Shown here: piece after piece, positions 34,598 through 46,396 of the stretch
Numbering within the stretch: the stretch's first letter is position 1
Layout of the letters: the number at the start of each line of letters is the position of its first letter
NCBI GenBank assembly: GCA_024734495.1
Contig: JALMQS010000085.1
Location: 14,608,048 to 14,672,047, forward strand
Length of the DNA stretch: 64,000 nucleotides
Direction of reading: 5' to 3'
From: Forficula auricularia
Taxonomy: Eukaryota > Arthropoda > Insecta > Dermaptera > Forficulidae
Notes under the pieces: model-generated
What the model saw: only the letters and a program-made list of their open reading frames with translations
What the model was told of the DNA's origin: nothing
The model's database searches: none
Translations under genes and position numbers: made by a program

Positions 34598-34874
34598 TGA
34601 CGTGATTTTTTTTAATTCAATCTAATACAAGAAGGGGCGCACCAGTAGGCCCCTATGGATCTCGAAAGACCCTTAAATTACCGAAGAGAAGGGAAAGTTG
34701 ATCAAGTAAGCGAGTGGATGAAAATTGTTTTTTATATGATTATTAATATCTCAAAGAATATTTACCCTTAAAAATGTATAGCTTCTTATGAAATCATAAT
34801 AATATATTATTTTTTAATTTGAAAAGTAAAATAAATTTCTCCTTGTATTATTTTGAACAAAGAGAAAAAAATAA

Positions 34875-34946
34875 AGGTCCCACCGAGATTTGAACTCGGA
34901 TCGCTGGATTCAAAGTCCAGAGTGCTAACCATTACACCATGGGACC
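34875..34946 (-). tRNA. tRNA-Gln(TTG)
   Basis: Decodes CAA. Same 72-nt cloverleaf as the CTG genes but with anticodon loop CTTTGAA (anticodon TTG). A and B boxes are intact, no intron. On the transcribed strand TTTATTTTTTTC follows as terminator. It differs from 32066-32137 essentially at the anticodon wobble base. Confidence 0.95.
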
Positions 34947-35523
34947 GACATGCTAATCGATCGCGAACTTAAGACCACGATCTTAGGAGAAAATACAACT
35001 CACATGATTAAGTAGGTGACTGTGACGTCAGCAAGCACAGTTGTATACGAGACGGATAGGAGACAGGATCACCTGCGCCTGTGTACCTGTTGGCAAGGAG
35101 ACTTGATCTCGACTGCACAACTGAGCTCTCATTTCAAATATCATCAAATATTTATAGATTAGAAATTATCTGATATCATGTGCCAACTAATTAAGCCCTT
35201 AATTATGTTTCTAAATTTAGCTGTTTGGTTCCTAATGCATCTTCTATTAATTCTTTGAAACTATTAACACGTAGTTATTTTAAATTTCTTTCTATTTTAA
35301 AACAAAAACAATATTTATTAACATTATATTAAATCATCACCCTTTATTCCAAAATCACGAATGTGCAAAAACCTTGTTTTGAGTTATTTGCATTTGATTG
35401 CGTTAGTTTTCTATATTCTCTATAACACTATTAATTTATTTACATTAATCAATATTAATAGACTTCTAGTTTAAGGTTCATTTAATCATTCTATCACATT
35501 AGTGTCTTTGGCATAGAAAGTTC
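34947..35523. other. Noncoding DNA with a GC-richer patch
   Basis: 34970-35130 is relatively GC-rich (TGTGACGTCAGC, a CRE-like TGACGTCA). It could be a regulatory sequence near the tRNA gene. The rest is AT-rich. Confidence 0.3.
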
Positions 35524-36038
35524 GTCACAAACAGGGCCGTCGCGTGGGCGGGGCGGCCGCCCTAGGCGCCGCGGGAAAGGGGCGCCTCGGCTTGAAAAAA
35601 TTTAAAGTTGTAAATTTTGAATCTTATCAAATGTTTATAATTGTTTGAAATCGATCCGTCCAATTTAACATTCCAATTTTTATAACGGAAAACTCGCGCT
35701 CATGATGCGGCTATATGAATGAGGGGTGTAGGGTGAAAATTAAAGGGTTTCAGCAAACATAGACACCTAAGATTAATGAAATGAATAGAAAAATATCTTT
35801 ACTAGCATCTAGTTGACGGTGATGATGATGATGTCTTCAGTATCAGTAATCGCTAGCGTGAGATTCGATTTATATTAATTTACTGACTATTTCATGAAGG
35901 TTAGTGTTAGTCAGTCAGTACACCACAGCCATCGGCCAACAATGACATTATAAAAAAGTACTGTAGGGGGGGAGTGGGACCACCTGTTAAAATCTTGTCC
36001 CGTGCGCCTACAACCCACGCGACGGCCCTGGTCACATA
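35524..36038. mobile_element. hAT non-autonomous element (35532-36030) with 8-bp duplication
   Basis: The 499-bp element has perfect 17-bp terminal inverted repeats, CAGGGCCGTCGCGTGGG and CCCACGCGACGGCCCTG. GTCACAAA (35524-35531) and GTCACATA (36031-36038) flank it, 7 of 8 matching, the usual hAT duplication. The left subterminal region is extremely GC-rich for this genome (GGGGCGGCCGCCCTAGGCG). No transposase, so it would need one supplied in trans. Confidence 0.9.
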
Positions 36039-36944
36039 GTTGCATTGAAAAATGGCATTATTGAAAATCCAGAAATATTACACATTCGTGGTTTTAGCTT
36101 AACAGGGACGATTTATAATCATTTATATTATTAAATTATTTTATATCTATTTGAGAAATAATTGTTTAATGCTGCGTCAGATTTTTTCAATGAATTTGCC
36201 ACCATAGAACTTAGAACTCATTATTTTAGAATGTCAAGTCATTAAAAAAGATTTCCAATTATCAGATGTAAATAGTTTAATTTTCTTATTACCACATTAA
36301 TATATTTAAAATTTTCTATGGATTTCAGGATAAAATTGAATATCCTATTGAAGTGATTGTTTTGATGAGTGACTGCGTATTTATGAAATCAAAAATATTC
36401 CTCTGTTTCGTGAAACTGCTGTGATTTTTTCATGATACCTACTTGTATTTTTTCTCTGTAATTTTGTTTTTATTTTCTTTAAAAACAATAAAATTTCAAT
36501 ATATTATTTTTTCCTTTTGAAAATACTTTGAAATTTGACGTTCTGGTTCGTGAAATTTCCCTTACCCCTGATATAGTTAAAAATATACATTCTCCTGGAA
36601 CTATACTCGCAATATTTAGGTTTTCATCTTCTACAAATTGCCCTTTGGTGGTCCTCTTGTTGGTTAGGAATCTCCGCCCCCCCTGGACCCCCAGTGTTCA
36701 AGTTTATTCTTAGCAAACGTTATGTCTTAAATGAAACCTCCTTATCAAATTTCAAGTTATTACCTCTAGGAATTGCGGAGAAATTGTATTGAAACCGTGT
36801 TTTTTTTTATAACCACCCCTTTAATTAAAGTTTGAATTAAAAAAAAAAAAAAAAAATAGTGAGCATCTACCTTTTAAAATTAACTTTCATAATAATGTTG
36901 TTGCTAGATATAAAGTATAAATGTGTTACATATCATATTAACTC
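36039..36944. other. AT-rich noncoding DNA
   Basis: No gene. A segment at 36620-36720 with CTCCGCCCCCCCTGGACCCC looks transposon-derived. A17 run near 36840. Confidence 0.3.
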
Positions 36945-37016
36945 GGTCCCATGGTGTAATGGTTAGCACTCTGGACTTTGAATCCAGCGATCCGAGTTCA
37001 AATCTCGGTGGGACCT
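36945..37016 (+). tRNA. tRNA-Gln(TTG)
   Basis: The only + strand member of the cluster. 72-nt cloverleaf, acceptor GGTCCCA/TGGGACC, anticodon loop CTTTGAA (TTG), intact A and B boxes, discriminator T. TTAGTTTTTG follows and may end transcription; the T-run is shorter than in the other copies. Confidence 0.95.
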
Positions 37017-37630
37017 TAGTTTTTGTCCAGGGCCTTGGCGAATATTCAACGAACCGGTTCATAAATGATCGCAGAAGTGGTTTATCCTTAGGCAGGGAAC
37101 CCTCTTCAAACCCTTTGTAATCTTGACATTTTCACAGCCTTTCAAATCCCCCATTCAAGTTGAGTGAAACGAGGATAAATGGCATTAGCAGTAAATTATT
37201 TTATTTATAATTATTTACTTACTCTGATTTTATAGACTATATCAAGATTTTTTCAATGATATTTTTGAAAAATATTGTACTAAATTGCAAGTTGCAGCCT
37301 CTTTAGCCTGATGTGAACACCAGCAAATGAAAATAAGAAGAATAAAAATTTATTTCAAAAATTGGGTTGGAGTTGAAGGAACTTGAGGACTCGGAATCCT
37401 TAAATAAATAAATTTTAGCAAAATACAAAAATATTTTAAAATATTTATAAATATAAAAGAAGTCCGTTAATAAATTATCATTCATTAAAAAAAATGAATT
37501 AAATTTAAAATTTTGTATATAATAAAATGGTTCTAAGAAACAAAATCCTCATTCATAGATACCGTTAAATCAACTTTATATACTTCTAATTAATATAAAC
37601 TATTATCATCATTGGGATTCAGTTCCATAA
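37017..37630. other. AT-rich noncoding DNA
   Basis: No feature recognised; open stretches lack coding character. Confidence 0.3.
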
Positions 37631-37726
37631 TTTATAAATGTAATTTTTGTTTTTCCGAGGAAGAGGAACAAAAAAGTGTTTGTTTATGTTCCTCTTCCTC
37701 TGAAAAACAAAAGTTACATTTATAAA
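37631..37726. other. 96-bp hairpin with 40-bp arms (miRNA-precursor-like or MITE)
   Basis: Arms 37631-37670 and 37687-37726 are inverted complements with 38 of 40 positions matching around a 16-base loop. GAGGAAGAGGAACA on the left answers TGTTCCTCTTCCTC on the right. Length, arm length and loop size fit a precursor miRNA on either strand, but tiny palindromic MITEs look the same. No second copy was noticed in this window. Confidence 0.6.
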
Positions 37727-37812
37727 CTATTATATAAAATAAATAAACATTTAAAATATCCATCGAAAACACGTTCATTATTGTCAAAAGTGATACTTTC
37801 ATTAAAAACTAC

Positions 37813-37994
37813 TTGTCCGCTTTGAAATGGCCCCGCGCCCCAGAGCTGGATACCTCTGGCTTATGGAGTTGACATTAAGTTGGTTGGTGCCTTCCTGACT
37901 GCGAGCGCTCATCAAGGCGGGTTGCCTAGCTACACCTGAATCGCTTATCTTGAATAACGGGCTACTCGAGCCACCAAGTTGACTCTCTGCATGG
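37813..37994 (-). CDS. Candidate internal coding exon, minus strand
   Basis: On the minus strand a strong acceptor (CCTACTCTTTCAG, ending at 37995) precedes 182 bases, with a possible donor GTAGTT at 37812. One frame is open throughout and codes for a polar segment containing SQLGGSSSPLFKISDSG and PALMSARSQEG. GC content (about 50%) contrasts with the roughly 30% surroundings, and codon choice looks coding-like. Low-complexity polar composition suggests a disordered part of a larger protein. No domain recognised; the weak donor could be misplaced. Confidence 0.4.
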
Positions 37995-38026
37995 CTGAAA
38001 GAGTAGGAAATAGCAACTAGCTGCAT

Positions 38027-40593
38027 CGCGAATAATTTCCGTATAAATGGTTTCTTCCACGTTCAATTTTGATAATCTTTTATTTCAAATAAGCCATTTA
38101 AAAAAAATTTGTTCAGATTTTATATTTTCAATTTCTACTAGTTTAATTTCTTGATTTATTAAACGTCGAGATCTAATCCTAGAAGTTTATTCATACTACT
38201 CTAACCCATCGGTGGGTAATGAACCCCTTCTCAAATTTTTACCAAACTCTCCCGAAATTTTTTCTTTCTACGTCCTTGATAACATCTGTAATTTAATTAA
38301 ATTTAATAGTACGTATACACTTAATTTTTTATAAGAAACAGCATGAGAATACGCTCAGCTAACCAAAATTATCTCACCTTTATTTGCCCAATTTAAATTT
38401 GGCTACATTTCCTGTATAATTTGTTTTTATTGGTATACAAATTTATTCATTATCCTATCATTATATAAACATTATTCGATATCTTAATATATCATTAAAA
38501 GATCAATACATTAATCAACCGCATTTTTACTACTGATAAATATTTTTTTCTTCAATATAGGTAAACATAAACTAAATCTTTCATAAACAAAGAATGACTT
38601 TTGCGTATTTCTTTGTAATGTTAATTTTTGAAAGTAATTTCCTTATTATCTATTTATCTATTTAACATACTTTTTTTACTCTTGCTGACACAAGTTGTGT
38701 TTTTGCCCCGAGCTACAGACAAATAGGCACTGCATGCGTTTTATTAAATTCTCTAGCATTATTTTCTGAAATCTACTCAATAATTTTTTTCATATCTTAA
38801 TTTAAATTTTTTCTTTAAAACTTAGGTAAGTTCTGAAATTAGGAAACCCAAAATCAATTCATCGTTCTAGAAATATTATTAACATTGTGGCACTAGAACA
38901 AACTTACGTCTTGAGCTATGGTGAGTTACAGAACCTAGTCACAAGCGAAAAACATGCTATAAAATGATATTTCTCCACGTTTCAGATATTACCAAATACC
39001 TTTACTACTATTAAACAAGTAAAAACTTCAACATTTTTGTTTGAGTTCATTAATTAGGCCACCACGCATGTATATTTCACGGAAGATTTATTTCCTAATA
39101 AATAAAAATATAACTAAATCGAATCGCTGGAAAATGTGATAACTTTTTCATCACTTGGAATTTATGACCATTTTTCGAATTAGAAAGCAGAACCTTGTCA
39201 GAGAGAAGTACTGTTTATTGATAGAAACTTCTCTACCAAATCGCAAACCATCAGCTAAAACTGTTCAATAACAATTCGGGTTTTTCTAATTTTTGAACTT
39301 TTTGAAGTACTCTAAGAATCTAATCGATTTTTAGTTTCACATTTATATTTTATAGAATATAATGGGTAAGTATTGCGAAGGCCAGTCTTGATCCTGACTT
39401 TGATTTGTTCTGGAAATACACATATTTTGGCACCAGAACAAACTTTAAAGAACTTTGTTCTTTTCTAATTGTTTGTATTTGAATACAGGGGCAGAAAAAT
39501 AATCATCCTTGAAAATTATTTTTCAAAAATTTCTGGACATGTAGAAAAACCTAGAGTGACAAAGTGAAAGTATCTGGGTAGGCAGGGCTTAATTAAAAAA
39601 AAATAAAAAATAAAACCGCAACTCTTGGAAAAATTAGCTTCAATTCTTATTCTTTAACACTTTTAGTTCTTGATTGAGTAAACCGTTCCTGTCGAAATTA
39701 AGCAATTCTTGTATGTAGCAGTAGCATCTTGGAGATAGAAGTTTTCAAACTGTCAAGACTTCTGGGCTGGAATGCATTACTCTGACAATGAAAGTGATAT
39801 ACCTAAGTGAAAGTAAAATTATTCATAAGAATTGACTACTTCCGCTTTAATTTTTTTTTTTTTTTTGTATATATTTAAATACGCAGTAGTAATTTATCGT
39901 CTTAATCAAACACTTAGAAAACCAAGAGGAGATGAATTAGAGACGTGAGTAATCCTCCCCGTCGTGTCTCATTTACTAAAGCAAGGCGCCAGACAGGCAG
40001 GCACAAGACAATGACCACGTGGCTTAAGAAAATGCTGAACGCATGAAAGTGAAGCCTATGCATCTAACAGCATCCGAAGTGCATGGGAAAAATTAATCGC
40101 CGACACTTGGAAAAGGATTATCAATCACGAGATATATTCAAAATGACTCACTCCGACTGGAACAGACAAGTAATAAGTACATTAAATAAAGATTAATAAT
40201 TTATAAATCTTTACGAATAATATTTTGTTGAACATAAGCGAAAAATAAGAGAAATCTAGCTTTGAAAGAAAAATTATATTTTTGCTTCTATATAAATAAT
40301 TTGTAAGAACCACAGAATTTTTGATCACTCAACAATCTTGTTTAAGAATTGAACTAACGAATTCACAAATTCGTTTACCCTTTGATTTCTAGAGACCGGA
40401 AATCATTTCCACCGTCTTTCCCACGAACTTAAACCTTCAGTTCTTCATGGTACCTTTAACTCCAGTCCCTAAAATTGTTTTCTTTGATACCAAGGTCGAT
40501 CCAGCTCTTTTTGGTACAACTTCTTCTTGCATCAATATGATTTAAACAAACTCTCTCCAGAGAGGATTTTTGACGTCCGGACCCCCCAAAATC
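38027..40593. other. Noncoding DNA with two patches of interest
   Basis: Mostly AT-rich. 39583-39690 is the second copy of the CAGGGCTTAATT repeat seen at 34107. 39940-40160 is GC-richer, has CACGTG and GTGAGT but no supported exon. No other gene. Confidence 0.3.
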
Positions 40594-41395
40594 GTCTAGC
40601 TCAGTGGTTCCTAACCTTTTGTGGCACATCTTCCCTTTCTGGAGATTGACTAACACCTATCGCCCCCTTTTAAGTTTGATTGTATGCCTAATTTTAATTT
40701 GAAGTAAAGTGTAATTAATAAAGCAGTTTTATTATTTTAAAATTTTTTATTACCGTATATAAAAACAACCAAAGCAGTTTTATCCGGTCACTCTTAAATA
40801 AAATGGAAAAAAATTAAAATGTACATTTTTTACAAATTTTTTTTAATAACAAAGAAATGAAATAATTATCTAAGATCATAGACGTACATTTAAACAACGT
40901 TTGTTAGGAGAATCTCTTTTTACTCAAAATAATCTTGCACTACTTTAAAAATCGATGATCCCTTTGTATCAGGGATCAAAGTTCTAGAAAACAACATTTC
41001 CTCGGTAATTTCCTTTTGTTAATTGATAAACCTCAAATAAGCTAATAAAATTGCTTTGTTATCAATCACAATTCATCAATTTGCAATGCAAATTTACTTT
41101 TTCCAACAAATTGGTGAGTTTGGATTCAAAATCAGTGACCATTTCGCCAATTCGCTTGGAAACAGTATTGTTGCACAAAGGAACTGATTGACTTATCTTT
41201 TTACCATGGCCCTCGTCTAGCATGATTTCAACATTTTTTTTGATAGCCGGTAAAACAAGAATTTCTACTGAGGTTCTACTATACAGTACTATTTTAATGT
41301 TTCCTCTTTGAATACTCATCGCCCCCAAATCGCCCCCACTTATTTATTTCCTCCTGATAATCCAAATCGTCCACTTGGAAACCACTGGTCTAGCT
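40594..41395 (-). mobile_element. hAT transposon remnant (40602-41387) with perfect 8-bp duplication
   Basis: 786-bp element with CAGTGGTTCCTAACC at the left and GGAAACCACTG at the right (imperfect inverted repeat), flanked by exact GTCTAGCT duplications (40594-40601 and 41388-41395). It encodes a broken ZBED/SCAND3-like transposase on the minus strand. It is far shorter than a full hAT element (usually 2.5-4 kb), so it is internally deleted. Confidence 0.92.
40860..41328 (-). pseudogene. Broken hAT (ZBED/SCAND3-like) transposase fragment
   Basis: The minus-strand frame ending at 41062 contains ILVLPAIKKNVEIML and CNNTVSKRIGEM, matching the region ahead of the catalytic core in ZBED5/SCAND3-type hAT proteins. 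A one-base shift then gives KFALQIDE, the segment around the first catalytic Asp. Beyond it SRTLIPDTKGSSIFKVVQDY resembles the following hAT segment, interrupted by stops. N-terminal zinc finger and C-terminal dimerisation region are missing. Cut-and-paste function is lost. Confidence 0.8.
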
Positions 41396-42193
41396 GAAAT
41401 CATATATTAATATTAATAAATGAAAATCTAATACAATATATCTTTTAAATGTAATGTAATTTTTTTTATCAAATATTTTTAATTTTATAAATGCCTATTG
41501 AATATTTTTATAAAATTTTGATTTAATTAGAAAATAAAATGCGTATTTAAATAATTAAGAGTTTCTTAATTTCTAATATAGTGCAATTTTAGTCTAAGAC
41601 CTGATTTTTTTTTTGAAATTGAAAATTTTTAAAATTCTAAATTTATCTGAGAAGCCATACTCAAATTTTTTTTTATGTATACTCAATTTTTTTTATATAT
41701 AAAAATATGATACATACGTATAAAAATTTCGAAATTTTATTACTAGTCATTTCAGAAAACTGTAATACTATAAAACAAAAATAAATGATGATATTTAACA
41801 ATTTTTTTTTACTTTAACCATATAGTATTCAGAAATATTGTAATCGTGCAGGAATAAGGGGGTTTCTTGTTTTTTTGTAAAAATTAAAATTTTTCCATTA
41901 AGTATTTATTCTCAAAAGATAGCTAACATTTCTTAGTGTCTTAGCCTTTATCTAAAATTACTTAATTATTTTCTAGTGATAGAAAATTTTATTTTTGTAT
42001 TTTTATTATTATATAGGTATTTATTTTTTGCTTTCGTTCTTGTTCATATATTTCCCTATACGATAAAATCCCGAATAACGTACAATAATTAATAAAATCG
42101 GTAAGCTGGACTAGCAAAGTTTCATTTTTTTTAATGAACAAGATAACATGAAGAGGAAGCTCTTAGAAAGTTAGTTCTGATAATAAAGTATAT
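41396..42193. other. AT-rich noncoding DNA
   Basis: No feature recognised. Confidence 0.35.
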
Positions 42194-42901
42194 CTTAGAA
42201 AATCATAAGATGGTGTCTACTATTAAATCCGATGGAATGGAGTATTTTTAATTATATGTCAGAGGGGTTGTTTTTCACCCCCTCGGGAATTGAACCCGAG
42301 TACCAGTAACAGCAATCCGGGCCATCTGGCTCACCTCCGAGGTGCGAACCTCTCTGACATATGTAAACGCGTTAAATATTTTACTCAAAGATTGTTATCT
42401 TAATTTGCAAAATTTCGCGATCAAGTGATTCAAAATTTAAACATATAGCCATGCCATATAATTTAAATAAAGGTCGTTGCAGTGTTTCGAATTTTGAAGA
42501 GATTCAAAATTCGAAGGCCAATGGAATGACTTTTCCTAATTGAATATGAAAGATTTCAATTTGCCGACGGTAATAGATTCAAATTTTCTTAGAAAATCAT
42601 TAGATGGACAGCAATCCCAGGCATCTGGCTCACCTGCAAGGTGCGAACCTCTCAAACATATGTGAACGCGTTAGATCGCGAAATTTAACAAATTAAGATA
42701 ACAATCTTTGAGTAAAATATTTAACGCGTCTCATATGTCAGAGAGGTTTTCACCTCGCAGGTGAGCCAGATGGCCCGGATTGCTGTTACTGGCACTCGGG
42801 TTCGATTACCGAGGGGGTGAAAAACAACCCCTCTGACATATAATTAAAAATATTCCATTCCATCGGATTAAATAGATGACACCATCTTATGATTTTCTAA
42901 G
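42194..42901. mobile_element. Fold-back element with tRNA-like arms
   Basis: Arms of about 230 bp (42194-42422 and 42673-42901) are close inverted complements. Each arm contains a tRNA-like segment: GAGCCAGATGGCCCGG resembles a Pol III A box and CGGGTTCAATTCCCG (left arm, minus) or CGGGTTCGATTACCG (right arm, plus) a T arm/B box. A third, partial tRNA-like piece lies near 42603-42660. Single-arm relatives occur at 56013-56317 and 26040-26335. It may be two SINE insertions in opposite orientation or a true fold-back transposon. Confidence 0.7.
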
Positions 42902-43600
42902 AAAATTTGAATCTATTACCATCGGAAAATTGAAATCTTTCATAATAAATTATATCATTGAATCCAGTTGATGGCTGGTTGATTTTCAGCCATACATCCC
43001 TTTGGGTGTAATTTCTGCTCTATTTGTTTCTGGTGAGACATTCCACATTCTAATCAAGAATTCTATTATGCTTGATTCAATTATTTCCTGCCACGTTACT
43101 TTCGATCTCGAATCTAAACTTAAGGAGGAAAAGAAAAAAAATCAACTTCAATAAAGTGCATAGTTTGTATATGACTCACAGGAAAAAAATTATTTTTAAA
43201 TCTAATTTAATTTCTTCTTTATATGTAGGTTCTGAATAAATCCATAAAAAGATAATTAAATTAAATTACACACATCAATAAAATATACACTCACCTTCAA
43301 AAAGAAAGCTACACTTCAAATTTTCAAGTTTTTAAACTATTTTTAATTCCTCCCAAAATACTTTTCTGATTAAACAGGGCAATTAGAAAAAGTAATGAAA
43401 TCTAGGTAGTAACCGAGTTAATTTCACCAAGAATAATTAAGTTGAGAAAATAGTAACTATTTTCAAATAAAATGCATTTTTTTCATTTTGAATTACAATC
43501 TAGATAAATGGATTCTACAATTTTAATTTAAACTATTTTCATAAAACATGACTGTTATCCATTATGCTATTAGGGTAAATTAACTAAATTCGTGAATATA
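42902..43600. other. AT-rich noncoding DNA
   Basis: No feature recognised. Confidence 0.3.
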
Positions 43601-44245
43601 GGGTGGTTCTTATTTTGGGTATTTTCGAATTTTTATGCTAACAGAGGCTCATAAGGTTCGAAATAAATAAAAAAAAATATCCCTTAAGTTTCAAGTCTCA
43701 ATCTCAATATTAACCTGTGCCACACAGCGATGCAACTTTCCCATCTAAATAACATGGGGTTTTTGGCATTGAACGATCAATTTTTTATTCCGGTCACAAC
43801 AATGGTTCAAAAAATTTGAAACTCTGTAAGCTTTATCCTTAACATAGTAGCTATCCTTCAGAACTTTTACATATTTTTAGCTATTATAATTTTACAGTTA
43901 CAGCTAGATAAAATGCTGCTATATCTTAGTGTTAGAAAGTTATAGACTCTAAAAATATAATAGCTATAAATCTGTAAAAATTCTGAAGGATAGCTACTAT
44001 TATAAAGATACAGTCTACAAAGGTTCAAATTCTTTCAACCATTACTTTGGCTGGAATAAAAAATGGATCGTTCAATGCCAAAAACCCCATGTTATTAGAT
44101 GGGAAAATTGCATCGCTGTGCTGCACAGGTTAAAATTGAGATAGAGACTTGAAACTTGGGGGATATTTTTTTCATTTATTTCGAACCATATGAGCCCTTG
44201 TCCGAGTAAAAATTAGAAAATACTTACCCATAATATGGACCACCC
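43601..44245. mobile_element. Fold-back MITE, GGGTGGTTC family, copy 2, with TA duplication
   Basis: 645 bp starting GGGTGGTTCTTATTTTGGG and ending TAATATGGACCACCC, flanked by TA on both sides, as in Tc1/mariner-type insertions. The two arms of roughly 300 bp fold on each other, e.g. TGTGCCACACAGCGATGCAA against TTGCATCGCTGTGCTGCACA. A more decayed relative is at 4039-4654. No transposase encoded. Confidence 0.8.
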
Positions 44246-44969
44246 TATCGACCATCCAAGTTTCATGAAAATAATTTAATTTAAAAATGTATAATCCATA
44301 AATCTAGATTCTAGATTGTCATTCAAAAAGGAAAGAATACATTTTATTTGAAAGTTTCTTGGCGAATTTAACTTGGCTGCACTCTAGATTTTACTACATT
44401 TTGAACTTGGCCTGTTTTATAACAAAAGTGTTTTTGGGTGTAATTTCTCTTCTTCTTGTAAGCTGATATGTAGCTTTTATTTATTAATTTTTTGATGGGG
44501 GATTAATTCACTTTACAAATTTCACGTCTCCATTTTAGAGGTTAGTAAAGTTTTTGTGATTAATTTTCACCTTTATCAATTCCCAAAACTTTACTCCACC
44601 TATTACAAATTTTTATTTTCAATTTGTTGAAAAGTAATATTTCGAGTTTTTTTATTTTTAAGAAAATAGATTTTTTTAGCTATACTTACTTATTTATTAA
44701 AATTTCAGGTTATTAAAAATTCCCTAATTAAATTAATAGCCGAAAAAAGTTTTCGTAAAGTACTTTGTTTGAGGGTTGAAAATTTATATTTATTATTTTG
44801 CAATTATTTATATTTCATTTTATATGTATGTTAGGTATTTGTTTAATTATTAAGAAAACAAGAAAATATTTTAAATTTTATTTTGTACTATATTTTTATG
44901 TTTTTGAAAAATATGAAAGAATTAGGTATATAAAATAATTAGTGAATAGAAAAAAGAAAAATATATTTC
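44246..44969. other. AT-rich noncoding DNA
   Basis: No feature recognised. Confidence 0.3.
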
Positions 44970-45041
44970 AGGTCCCACCGAGATTTGAACTCGGATCGCT
45001 GGATTCAGAGTCCAGAGTGCTAACCATTACACCATGGGACC
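44970..45041 (-). tRNA. tRNA-Gln(CTG)
   Basis: Same 72-nt cloverleaf as 32066-32137 with anticodon loop CTCTGAA (CTG). Intact A and B boxes, no intron. The transcribed strand continues into TATATTTTTCTTTTTTC, a Pol III terminator. Lies about 8 kb from the rest of the cluster. Confidence 0.95.
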
Positions 45042-46396
45042 GTTGATACAAGGTGAATCTACCTTGCATTTGAATATCTCCAGTTGCCCTAGTTAATTTA
45101 GGGGTGGCTGCCTTTTATTGATTCATTTCCCGGGCAACTCGTTTAAAATGGGATTTTATAGATGCTAGAAAAAATTTCATTTTCTATTTCAAATAATCTC
45201 TCTCACTATGAATAAATAAATAAATTACCCCTCGCCCCAAAATATTATTATGTATATTATATTTTTTCTAATTTTCGAGAAAATAGGTAAAATTTTTAAG
45301 CTTAAAGCAATATTAGGTATTTTCAAAATAAACATGTTTTTTTTTTGTTTTTTTAGGTCTAACAGATTTTGTTAATTTACAAATATATCAAAGAATGTGT
45401 CTTTTGCTTGATGCACATAATCATATAATATAAGATATAATTTGGAGGATAAATTAAAAATTTTGGTGATGTGGTATTTTATTGTCTGCCAAGGGTTTGG
45501 CCTATAAAATTAAATATTTGTTGCTATAGGTCATGATTTCATTAATACAAAATTGTATGTAAGATTTTAGCCCATTATCAACAAGGGTTTATTAAATCTT
45601 TGAAGATTTGATTTTTTCTGGTTTTCTGCGGTGTATCACAAAATTCTTCAAAGGCTAGAAAACCCAAAATCTAATTAAACTTTCAGTAAAAAATACATAA
45701 TTTTTGACATATATGTTGCGTCTGATATTTTAAAAGAATCGAATTATAATTTATCCGTAGGTTTTACGTTACAGAGAGTGTGAGTGTGAGAGTGATCGAA
45801 GGACCATATGTTGCGTACCTACAAGATTCCATTATCGAGTTATTGTGTTCAAGTAAAAAATTTAAAAATTTCAGATGACTTCAAAACTCCAGCTGCCCGG
45901 AAATCATCCCCTTCGTTCTAGAACCCTATCTTATTTATCCCACGATATAGACAAATACTTCTAATTTATGGTATTCAAAAAAAAAAATAACTATATGTGT
46001 ATTATTTATATTATTAATGCATAATACACATGAAATTTCAGACCTGGGGTCCAAAATCTGAAGCTGGCCCCTTATTATAAAAGAAGTATCTGTTTTTTTA
46101 TCAAATGGAAAATGTTGGTAACCCTAAGCATTCTTTTTTCTAACATACACCCTTAAAAAAAGATGTTACGTCTGAGCACAAGAGCCGGGACGCACAGGTG
46201 TATTTGGACCCCCCTTGCTGGGGCTATGGTTATACAATACAAAGTACTTTTTATAAATTAAATAACTATGCTACTACAGACAAATGCTTATTTAATTTTG
46301 TGAATTTTTTTCACTAATTAAATTAAAGTTAAATGAAAATATCACGATTTTATATTGGGCTCTATTCGTTACAGCGCTGTCTATATATACGTATAA
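45042..46396. other. Noncoding DNA with degraded repeats
   Basis: CTTTTGCTTGATGCACATAA near 45401 is a diverged copy of the GCTTGATGCAAATAAA motif found at 50995, 57315 and 63510. 45780-45960 is GC-richer and has short open frames after a TTTCAG, but no workable intron or donor. No gene accepted. Confidence 0.35.

Noticed and set aside
39352..39365. TTTATAG ... GTAAGT pair enclosing 10 bases
   Set aside because: Too short to be a credible exon without transcript evidence.
45770..45964. Two possible short exons (one ending in TTCAA/GTAAAA, one after TTTCAG starting MTSKLQLPG)
   Set aside because: The intron between them would be only about 24 bases, too short for spliceosomal splicing, and no other partners were found.
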